NCBI RefSeq assembly: GCF_037893015.1
Contig: NC_133666.1
Coordinates: forward strand, 620,167,156 to 620,231,155
Length of the DNA: 64,000 bases
Origin: Macrotis lagotis
Taxonomy: Eukaryota; Chordata; Mammalia; Peramelemorphia; Peramelidae
Reading direction: 5' to 3'
Part shown: one piece after another, positions 48,016 through 59,100 of the stretch
Position numbering within the stretch: the stretch's first letter is position 1
Layout of the letters: the number at the start of each line of letters is the position of its first letter
Made by a program: the position numbers and the translations under genes
Notes under the pieces: generated by a model
What the model was told of the DNA's origin: nothing
The model's input: the letters and a program-made list of their open reading frames with translations, nothing else
The model's database searches: none

Positions 48016-48955
48016 AAAAACTATTATCCATTTCATTTTTAAATATTTTATGAATGTTATTGACATTTAATTTTTAATCAGATATAAAAGCTTTATAGAA
48101 TTTTAGTCTGTTTATACTTACTATTATAACTATTACATTTGACATGTCTTCTTTTAAAAATCTCTTTATGTTGAAAACTAGAAAAGAATTTTTTTGGAGG
48201 GAAGGCATTTATAATCAGGATTTCAAAAATTCCTTATACTTGTCTAAATTGAACTTATTATTTATTGTATTCTTAACTAGTTGGGTACATTTATATGACA
48301 GAATTATCTTCTCCATTTCTATTGAATACTAAAGCTATGCTCCTTTCCTCTTCATACCCCCTTTTATGTTATTGTCTTAAATTCACAAAACAATTCATTG
48401 GTATCTCCCTTTTAAAAACAAAACCTTAAAATCAAACATTACATTTTTCATGTTTGATTTTATTTATCTTATGTGAACTTGTATATCAATCTATTTTCTA
48501 ATCTAATAAATGAACAAACATAAAGAGCCAGTCTAATCTTAATAGTTTAACATGCTATGCCTTTAAGTGTTCATGTTGCCAAGACATTTCAGAAATCCAA
48601 GTAAATGAATATGGCCTTCTCATAATAATTTCTATAGGACTTATTAATTATGTTCTTCAGACTCCAGAAAGAATGTTGAGTTCTTTGGCACTCAGAGCTT
48701 GCCCCATATTTTGGTTTTATGAGGTTTAGGGGCTTTTTCTTTCATGTTATATAATACCTATTCAAAATTAGAGGTTGTAACCTAACAGAATCTTTAATTC
48801 ACAGTATGCCAAAAGTTTTAAAAGGCACTGCTAAAACTCTAACACTTTGTGCTATTATAGCTTTGAACTGTGCTTAAGATTTTTGAAGCACATCTTTGTT
48901 GCTGCTTGGAGAAATCTCCCTTAATCCAAGACAATTTCTAAGGTTCCCAATCTAA
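48016..48955. other. unassigned AT-rich DNA
   Basis: No gene or named repeat seen. Confidence 0.5.
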
Positions 48956-49090
48956 ACATAGGTGGATAGAGCACTGGTCCTGGAGTCAGGAGCTGAGTTC
49001 AAATCCAGCCTCAGACACTTGGTAATTACCTAGCTGTGTGACTTAACCCCATTGCCTTGAAAAATCAAAAAATAATAATAATAAAATAAA
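48956..49090 (+). mobile_element. CORE-SINE, 5'-truncated
   Basis: Starts aacataggtggatagagcac and ends in an (ATAA)-rich tail. Confidence 0.85.
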
Positions 49091-49271
49091 ATAAACTTTA
49101 TGTTTGATCCCTTAGTCCAAAAGACAGTTGAGTCCCTGTTCCAAGGCTAATTGTAGGTATGCACATCTCATGAAAGCCATAGAGGACTGACCTCTATGCT
49201 ATTGATTTGCCCCTTTACAAGCTTGGACCATAGTCCTTTGAAGCAAGATCCCTTAAAAATTACAGATACCT

Positions 49272-49421
49272 GGAGTGGTTAGGTGGCGCAGTGGATAGAG
49301 CACCAGCACTGGAGTCAGGAGTACCTGAGTTCAAATCTGGCTTCAGACACTAAATAATTGCCTAGCTGTGTGGCCTTGGGCAAGCCACTTAACCCCATTG
49401 CCTTGCAAAAACTTAAAAAAA
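49272..49421 (+). mobile_element. CORE-SINE
   Basis: Flanked by attacagatacct (49259-49271) and attagatacct (49422-49432). Confidence 0.9.
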
Positions 49422-49432
49422 ATTAGATACCT

Positions 49433-49587
49433 AGGGACAGCTGCATGGTGCAGTGGTTAGAGAACTGACCCTGGAGTCAGTAGGACCTGAGTTTAAATCC
49501 AGCCTCAGACACTTAATACTTATGTAGCTGTGTGACCTTGGGCAAGTCACTTAACCCCACTGCCTTGCCCCCCCACCCAAAAAAAAT
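49433..49587 (+). mobile_element. CORE-SINE inserted at the same site as its neighbour
   Basis: Flanked by attagatacct (49422-49432) and ttacagatatcc (49590-49601), so it used the target site already duplicated by the SINE at 49272. Confidence 0.88.
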
Positions 49588-49651
49588 TTACAGATATCCC
49601 TGTGGCCATGCTATGGTTAGCATGTGGATCCCTAAGAAAATCTAAAGTTCT

Positions 49652-49809
49652 AGGGGCGGCCAGGTGGCATAGTGGATAAAGCACTGGCCCTGGAGTCAGG
49701 AGTACCTGGATTCAAATCCGGTCTCAGACACTTAATAATTACCTAGCTGTGTGGCCTTGGGCAAGCCACTTGACCCCATTTGTCTTGCAAAAAAAAAAAA
49801 ACTAAAAAA
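49652..49809 (+). mobile_element. CORE-SINE, complete
   Basis: Target duplication aaat(c)(t/c)(a/c)aaagttct at 49637-49651 and about 49809-49823. Confidence 0.92.
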
Positions 49810-49823
49810 AAATCCAAAGTTCT

Positions 49824-50994
49824 GATAACTCTCAGTCATGACGCATTTGGCTAACTCAAATCTATCAAAAAGATATGAATGAACCCCTTGGAGAGAAAAA
49901 CTACAATGAATTTGGGCACATGATATCTTGGATTACAATGACACTTTGTTACCTTTACGCACTATAACTAAACCAAGGTACATGCTGGTTGCCCAATATC
50001 CCCTTTAACCTAGATCTTAACACCTAGGATCTATGAACTCGTTTTAAAAATTTTTTTAAACACTATATCAATGTAACTGGCTTCCTTTAAAAATATTATT
50101 CTGCTTTATTGTTACCAAAAGGGTCCATGTCACAAAATGTTAAGAACCCCTACCTTAGGCAGTAGACCTAGGTCTACTCTGTGGATAACAGAGATTCTTA
50201 GTTCTAGCAGAATTATTCATATCAGTCCCCCTGAAATTAGGCTTTGAAAAGATTAAGAGAAATAATGTGATCTAAAAATATTAAACAGCACAACTTTATA
50301 TACCATACTAACCATAAATTATGAGTAGTAGTATAATCTTAAGAATATTAGCATCTATAATCTTTAGTGCAGAAATTAACTCTAGCACAAAAGAAATTGA
50401 TACAAATGAACAAGGAATGCTAGAAATCCAACCATTATAACTGGCTGTATTAAAAAGTAACAGGAAATCAGTTTAACTGAGAAGGGAAGAAATATTCACC
50501 TTCCTGATAATGTTTAAGCTCATTTCACAGGTACTGGGAGAATATTAGGTATCTGGAAGAATTAAAAATAACTGTGCATGGGAACCAAATACAGTCATAT
50601 TTGTGACTCCTCCCCTTCAGACAAATTAGTAGTTTGAATGCCTTGAAAAGTAATCAATGATTCAAGTAAATTTTAAATATGTACATATGTCCAAAGGTAT
50701 GAAAAGTCTTATATGCAAGGTGAGAATTTAAAAGTACAAGAACATATTCTGCTGACTTATGTGGATTGTGCACTGTTATCCTAGAAGTGATATAACTTGG
50801 GAGACTAACTTGATTCCAAAATCATTCAAGACTTCTCATTTGTCTAGAGTTAAAAACTATGCTTTTGAGATTAAAAAAAAAGGAACTACATGAAACATGA
50901 ACCATGCTAAATTAAGAAAAGGTGTATATAAATATTAAAGTATATTTTTATTATTAATCACTAAACTGCTTTCTGGATTTAAAATCCAAGCTGG
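49824..50994. other. unassigned DNA
   Basis: No gene or named repeat seen. Confidence 0.45.
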
Positions 50995-52589
50995 TTTATT
51001 TTTATTATCATCACTTACTTTCACCTGGGGAATATGCTGTAATTGGCAAGGGGTATATATCATGTATACAAATGTAGAAGCCATAAGAAATATAAGTATA
51101 CCTCTTGAAAGAACAGGAGGAGATACGGGTCCTATTTATCTTTACTTGTCAAACAGTAATATTCCTTCAACACTCCCTATAGCACTTTCCTTGAAACAGT
51201 TTTCTGAATCTATATCAAATGGTGGCTAAGTTACTGGCTTTGTAGACTTAAGTCCAAACAATAAGAAACTCATTTGGATTTTACTGGAATTAAGTTTTGC
51301 AATTTGGAGAGTTGTATATGTGTATGTTTTATGTAATGTGTCAAAGGATATTATATGAATAATACAAAGAAATCAGAGAACCTGACCTTAACTATCTATG
51401 TAAGTGGCCCCCCCATTCCACCTTAGAATAGAATCCCTCTTAAATGAAAAGAGAGCACACATTTAAGGATAACTTCAGACAAGAAAGGGGACTCACATAT
51501 AGTTCCTGTCGTCATTCTCCTCCCCCCCAATAGGGAAACCAATTTTAAATATGAGCCACTACTTAGATACTTCCCCTAAAATGAACAAGAACTCAGATAA
51601 TAACCGAGGAAAAGACAAAAGAAAACCCATTTGGAGAACTTTCCATTTCCTACACAATTACCTGGAAAATATGATGGGAATATATGTCAAAAAGAAGACA
51701 TCAAAAAAATGCAGGAGTATCTCACTCAATCCAAAGACAATGATCTGTTGATCAAAGAAGAAAAGGAGACTTCTACTCTGGGAGAACACTCCTGGCCTGA
51801 ATGGTCAATTCAAATATCCCCATACACTCAAATGTTCAACCACAGAATTTAAGGGGCAATGCTAAGCAAGTTCATGCTACTTGCTCATATTAGTCATCTA
51901 TCCACAAAAAAAAAAAATATCACTATGGTTCAAAACTAAGTAAGCATATTGAGCCCACTGGATGATTAAGAGTTAGATTCTTAGGGACTCTGAAACCAAA
52001 CCCAACACCAGTATTTCATACTGGCCAGGGAAAACTCTTGAGTCTCCTTGGTAAATTCAGCCATCAAATGAGCACTATATGATTTGAAGTGCTCATTTGG
52101 GCTAAATCAACCCAGTATGTCCTGAGGACACAGGAATAAGCCTTATTAAGTAGAGAAATATCAAGGTTCTCTCCACCCCCTTGGGCCTAGAATAGAGTAA
52201 ACCAGACACATGTAAGGACAAGCTCTTCTGAGCACCTGGCCTGGTGTCTTTGACAAGCCCTTTAAGCCCCTCTGACCGACTTTTGATATAGGATAAAGAA
52301 GGTAACCTAGTTCTTCTAGGTTTTCATAAACTTGGTGAGTTCTCATAAATATTTCTCCAACAGATACACCCTCCCCAATCCCTCCCACTCCCAAACTATA
52401 AAGTTAGCTCCATGCCTCTGCTAGACAAGCTAGAATTCATAGTATTTAAAGATGACAAGCAGGAGAGAAGGCCTCAAGACTCTTTGTGTGCCCATTGAGA
52501 GTCAGCACAGAAGCTATTGGTGATCTCTCAAGTCCATGGAGAATGGATGACACTGAGGTCCTCCCCATCCCTAGCAGGCAGCCCACCAG
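50995..52589 (-). other. probable 3' UTR of the LRRC14-type gene
   Basis: There is no other gene and no clear SINE or L1 in this 1.6 kb downstream of the stop, unlike most of the window, which fits a transcribed 3' UTR. No AATAAA hexamer (seen as tttatt on the plus strand) was noticed close to the stop. The first ones I see are at 50995-51006. The true poly(A) site is therefore unknown and this extent is a guess. Short open frames here look like chance. Confidence 0.35.
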
Positions 52590-53145
52590 TTACAAGCTGA
52601 AGTAGTCAGGCATGTTAGGACCATAAACATCAGTGGTCCACAGCACGTTAGCTCGGTCAGCTGAGAGTAACATCTGGCGTAATTCAGCCTGAACGTGGGC
52701 AAACTTCTCCTCATCCAGGAGGATAGCAGCAGGAGGTGGCCATGGTAAAATCTTATAGCAGTCCACAGGAAATGGATAAACCACCAGTTGGAGCTCAGGC
52801 AGTACCTCTGACCGAAGCAATAGGGTTTTGAGTCCAGAGGTAGAGAGGAGATTGCCATAGAGACCAAGGTAACGGAGATGGACACAACGGCACAGGCTTG
52901 GTAAGGTGGAAATAAGATGGGTATCCATAAGCTCACACTCGGTCACATTCAGGAGCTTCAAAGAGGAGGAGACCGCCTTCAGTACAGTTTGAAAGGGGCC
53001 CAGGAGGGCACCTGAAAGGTTGTTGCCACTGAGATCCAACTTCTTAAGGTGGGTAGCATGTGGACTTTGGGCCAAGTACCTTAAGTCTGTGGGATGGAGA
53101 TAACAGAAAGCCAGTTCCAGGCTCTCCAGGGGACTCTGTAGGTTG
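52590..53145 (-). CDS. LRRC14: LRRC14-type gene, coding exon 3 and stop
   Basis: The acceptor TTTGTCTCTTTACAG|CAACC continues the frame as LLSNLQSPLESLELAFC. The exon carries the later leucine-rich repeats (HLKKLDLSGNNLSG, CVHLRYLGLYGN), the conserved VVYPFPVDCYKILPWPPPAA segment and the C-terminus NVLWTTDVYG...DYFSL, followed by TAA at 52592-52590. The open frame extends upstream to 53198 in the intron, but that part does not match the family. Confidence 0.93.
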
Positions 53146-56100
53146 CTGTAAAGAGACAAAGGTATGGTATTATTTTCCATCAAAATGCAGAGATTCACTC
53201 ATACCACCAGAAGGACAGGGTGGTGGTTCTGCTAAACAGCTTTACCATACTGTTGGGAGACACAGATTCTGGTCACAGGGACATCGAAGATTGGGGAAGA
53301 ACACAGGATAAAAACAGATTAACAAAGACAAAAATCTTTATGTTATAAAGTTCGCTCTTTAATGATCATCAACATTATGAACTTCTTACAGGAATAAAAA
53401 ATTGGCATAGCTTTAAAAAAGTAAGAATAGGGAGAACTTTGGGTAAAGTTACTTTGATATTAAAATTTCTAGCAACCTGAGTTATTGCAACATTTTCTCA
53501 TGGAAACAAGCAACAACAGAGTTGGTAAAGTCAGCCTAATCTGTGCTTTGGAATTAAGTGCCCCTGATGAGAATTGTGAGTACAAGCCTATGAGCAAAAA
53601 CCAGAAGCAGGATGAGGGGGACTCCCAGGCCCACCTACCTGAGTAGCTGACAGAGTCGACCAGAAAGGCAAGAGGAACCCATATTGAGCTCTCTGAGGTG
53701 GTTCAACTTGTTAAGCTCAGAGACAAATAAACAGAAGCTGTCTTCTAGTTCAGTTGGGAGTTGTCTCAGGTCCACATAGCCATATTGTAGTTTTAGGCTC
53801 AGCAAGTTGGTGAACTTCACAATTGAAGCCATGAGTTCACAAAGGTCAGAAAACTCCAGATTATTGAAGCACAAGTCCACACGGCGCAAGTGTACGGGAT
53901 CCAGTAACTCCAACATATCTACCGTGCTGTTCAAAGGAAGTTCTTCAGCTCGGAAATCTCGACAACAAAGGCGTAGCGGGCTAAAAGCACTTGTCTGTAA
54001 TGTATCCTTTAAAAACCCATAGGAGCTGTGAGTCACCCTGAGATCTACTCGAACTTCTATAGGGGTAGGAGTATAAATGGGTGGCACTGCTTTCCTGCGC
54101 TTGGCTCGCTTACGTCTCTGTCTTAAAGATTTGTTTAGCTGACCCATGATGCAGGTCTGGATCACAGACACAGTGCGGGACCACATGGTCATGGTGGTGA
54201 GGTCTTCCTCATAGCCAGAATCCAGAATTCCTGTCATGTCCAACAACTGTAACTGCAGCTTCCTAAGAAAAGAGAGAACAGTTTGAGACCCTAGGCCAGA
54301 AACCACCACTACATAGTTTTTCTCTACCCCAAAAGAAACAATTCATCCAGTATGTACTTGATTTACCATGCAGAAGAAATTAATAGGATTATAATACAAT
54401 CAGAAAAGAAAAAGTTTTCCTGACACTTAAAGTCTACTTTGATGCCTCATTATGATGTAGGGCCAGCCCTGACTGCTGAGTAAAATGAATATAAATACAG
54501 TTTAAGAAACACATTTTCTGTTTGTAGTCCAAGGAATAGCCCAGTAGTAAAGAAGTAGAAACTGAGGGATGCCCCATTAATAGAAGGATGGATAACCAAA
54601 TTATGTTTATGTGACGGCATGCATATTATTCTGTAAGAAATTATGAAGGGGATAGTTTCAGAAAAACCTGGAAAGAATTACATGAAACAAATACAACAGT
54701 ACTGTACAGGCAAACAATTTTTAAGATTTAGGGACCCTGATAAATACCATGGAATCAACCACAGGTCCAGAGGACTCATGATGAAACATGCATTCCATAC
54801 CTCCATATAGAGAAGTGACAGACTCGAGATGCAAACTGAATTATATTTATTTTTTGGACAAAGCTAAAAGTGGGAATATTTTTCATGAGTTTTGTTTTTC
54901 TTACTTTCTCAATGGGTGGAGGAGATGGGTGTGAGAAGGAGTTCAGAACTAAACACAAAAGAAAATTGGATTTAAAAAATAAAAATAAAAAGGTGGCTAC
55001 TAAATTTTTTTTGACTAAAATTCATGAACCTACTAAATTAAGGGGCTGTGATCCTCATCACAAATTAGGAGCAATAAGGAGATTGATATACAATGTTGAA
55101 ATCAAGACTTCTCAAAGTGCTGAAATTAAATATTAGATAGTTTTGATGAAAACTGCCTTATAATAGGTCCATTTCTATCATCTTCTCCCACGTCTAAGTT
55201 AAATATTCTTGCCCTCTATTTTTTTGGATAAATTGTTACTGACATTTTGACTAGTCCTGAATTTATAAATTAACTTCAGAAATATTGTCATTTTTTACTA
55301 TGTTGATCTTATCCAAATATAAATAATGACTGTCCCTCTAATTTTCTATGACTTTTATTTTTTGTCAACATGATTTTATAATTATCTTTATAAAAGACCA
55401 AATGGGGGTGGCTAGGTAGCGCAGTGGATGAAGCACTGGCCCTGGAGTCAGGAGTACCTGAGTTCAAATCCAGCCTCAGACACTTAATAATTACCTAGCT
55501 GTGTGGCCTTGGGCAAGCCACTTAACCGCATTTGCCTTGCAAAAACCTAAAAAAATAAAAATAAAAGACCAAATGAGGGGCAGCTAGGTGGCGTAGTGGA
55601 TAGAGCACTGGAGTCAGGAGTACCTGAGTTCAAATCCAGCCTCAGACATTTAATAATTGCCTAGCTGTGTGATCTTGGACAAGTCACTTAACCCCAGTGC
55701 CTTAAATTTAAAAAAAATCAAATGAACGTCTAGGTCAATTAATTCTTAAATTAATGACTGATAATTTCTTGCTGGAAATATAATTTTTTTTATATATCCT
55801 TGAGTTTTTTGAACAAATTGGAAATATTCCTGTAATCAAGTCAATTCATTTTCTTGTTGAAGACTTTGAATTTTCTATAACACCAAAAGGTAACATGTAT
55901 ATAGTGCTTACTATATACTATATATCTGTGCCAGGCACTGTGCTAAGCACTTTATATCATTATGATCTCATTTTATCCACTGTACCACTTAGCTATCAAT
56001 AGTCATATCATTTACCAATATGTTGACCTTAATTTTCAATATTATGTTTTTTCATTTTTTTTTAGGAATGTTAAGCATCTTTAGTATTTTGTGTTCTGTT

Positions 56101-59100
56101 AGATCTGTGAGTTCAAAGGGACAATGACATCAATCCAATCCAAGTTATACACAAAAAGAATCCCCAAAGACTTCCAAATGGGGGATGAAGGGAAATCCAA
56201 AGTAGCTCATTCCACTTTTAGACAACTTTAATTGTTAATTTTTCTAATATCAAGTCTAAATTTGCTTCTTTGCATTTTTAATTACTCTGTCATATGAAAA
56301 CAAGTAAGGATAATCTATCTTCCATAGGACAGCTCTTCAAATATTAGAAAACAGTTATCATGTCTTTTTTTAACCAAAACTCAGTATAACTAGTTCCTTC
56401 AACTGATCCTCATATGACAAGACCTCAAGATCCCTTTACCATCCTGGTTGGCCCCCCACCCCTGAGTTTATCAATGTCTTTCCTAGTCTTTGGTGCTCAG
56501 TACTCTATATATGTTCTGATTAGGGGAAAGTAGAGAGGAACTATCATCTAATTCCTAGAAATGATGCTCTCAATGAAAATTGAGATTTTTAGGCTGATGT
56601 ATCATATTCTTTGACTTATGTTGGGCTTGAATGCACTAAAACAAAATGGGAGCTAACCATCCTGCTAACATCTTGAACTTACGAAAGTTTTTGTTTTTAA
56701 ATCCAAGTGTAAGGCTTTATACATTTATCCCTACTGAATTATTAGATTCAATTCAGTGCTCTAGCTTGTCAAGGTCTTTTTGGATCCTTACTTTGCCATT
56801 CAATATTAGTTAGCCCTCTAAGCTTGGCATCATTTGCAAATTTTGTGAAAATGTTGCATATGCCTTTAATCAAGTCATTAAATAAAAATGTTCAATAGCA
56901 TTGAACCAAGTGCAGATCCCCAGGGCACTCTACAAGAGACCACTGGCCATCTTGACATTAAAGTCATTCTGGTCTTCATTCTAGCTTCTTTACGAGAACA
57001 GTACATTTTGCTAAAGTCTATGTAAATGGCTATTATTGTTTGTCCTTCATTCTTGGAGAAGACCAAGACAAAAGGGAAGTGATGCCATGACATGTAAGTA
57101 AGTTGGATTTAAGTTGCACAAAATCATCAGCTTCACCTTCTCTTCCAGAGCTATGTAAACTATATCTACAATATCCACTTAATCTATTAAATAACTTTGA
57201 TAAAGTTAGTCTGATATGCCTTGATCTCTTCTTTCTACTTATATATCCACAACTTGAATACAGGTCTTTATCACCTTTCATCCATATTGCTGTAATAGCC
57301 TTTTAACTGGTGTCCCTGAATTGCTTCTGCCCATCCATTCTCATCATTTTCCTCAAGTGCATATCTGAACATGTCAGCTCCCTACCCTATTTGATAAATT
57401 CCAGTGGTTCCAAGATGAAATATAAAATTTTCCTTGGTATTTAAAGCTCTTCACTTAGCTCCTTCCTCTTCTCCAGTATTATACTTTACAACCTTCCACA
57501 GGCTATACCATTATCAAGATACACACTAACCTGCCTGCTGCTCCTCACACATAAATGACTGGAATATTTTTCCTTCTCACCACTAAGCACGTCCTTACAA
57601 ATGTAAGTATTGTCTCCATCAGTTCAGATCACAGATTTTTAAAGATCACTTAAACTAAATGACTTTCTCTCCTTCCCATTCCCCAATGGGGAAAAAAAAA
57701 GAAACCCCTATAACAGCTTTACATACTCAAGCAAAACAAATTTTCATATTGTCCATGCCAATTTTCACATTGTCCATGTATCTCATTCTGCATTGAGCCC
57801 ATCATGTCTGTGTCAAGAGGTGGGCAGAATGATTCATCATTGACTTGATCACAATCTGTCCACACATTCTCCCTTCATATTATTCTTATCCAAGTCTTTC
57901 CATAAGTATTCCACTAGAGGTCTTTTTCTAGTTCTTTCAATAGTACTAACCCTAATTCTACTGCTGTCTCTCTCATTCTCACAAATCCCAGAAGAGACCT
58001 CAGAGGGCTTCTAAGTTTTCTCTAAGCAGGAATCTCTGCTACAAATTCCAACAAATGTCTCCTGTTTGAATTTCACCAGTGAAAGCTGAACTTCCAATCT
58101 TTTAGACAGCTCTAAAATGGGAATTTTTTTTTTCCTTCATGAAATTTCTCTACTTTTCATTCTCGGAAGCTAATGGTTGCATTATATATGCTGCAATTGT
58201 TTTCATGGCATTTGTTATAATGACTAATGACTAGAATGCTGGGGAAAGAGGAGCAGGCCTAGCCAGTAACAAATTTGGGTATAAAGACGTCCTGAGAGGA
58301 GCTGTCAAGATGGTTCTCCCATTCCCTCCCTAACTTTGTTGAAGAAGTCTTAGAAAAACATGATCAAAGTTTCTCTGATAGAGGCTTCATTTTCCAAATA
58401 TATAGGGAAATGGAGTCAAATTTATAGAAAATAAGAACCATTCCTCAATTGATAAAAGGCCAAAGGAAATAAACAGTTTTCAGAAGAAATAAAAAATTAT
58501 CAAGTCAGATGAAACAATACTATAAATCACTAATAACTAGAAAAAGTCAAGTTAAGACAACTCTAAGGAACTGTCTCATACTTATCACAACTGCTAAAAT
58601 GACAAATTATGATATGGAAAAATAGGGATACTAATGTTCTGTTGCTGGCATGACTATTCCAACTATTCTGGAGAATAATTTAGAACTATGCCCAAAGTCA
58701 AACTATGCATATCCTTTGACCCTGTATCAACACTATTGGTTTTGTATCACAAAGAGATCAAAGAAAAATGAAAAAGACATTATTTGTGTAAAAGTATAGC
58801 AGCTCCTTGTGGTGCCAAAGAATTAGAAATGTGGAGGTACCCATCAATTAGAGAATGATTATAAGAAATATAAGAAATGACAAAGGGCATGGTTTCAGAA
58901 AAACTTACAAAGATTTATATGAACTGATGCAAAGTGATATGAGCAGAAACAAGAGAACTTCATATACAAGTAACAGTAATAATTTAACAATAATCAAGTG
59001 TGGAAAAACTTGACTATTTTTTATCAATACAATGATCCATGAGAATTCCAAAGGACATGTTGAAAAATCCTATCTACCTCCAAAAAGAGACAAAGAACTG

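Noticed and set aside
52571-52936. 121-residue minus-strand frame
   Set aside because: It is an out-of-frame shadow of LRRC14-type exon 3.
53807-54022. 71-residue plus-strand frame
   Set aside because: It is antisense to LRRC14-type exon 2.
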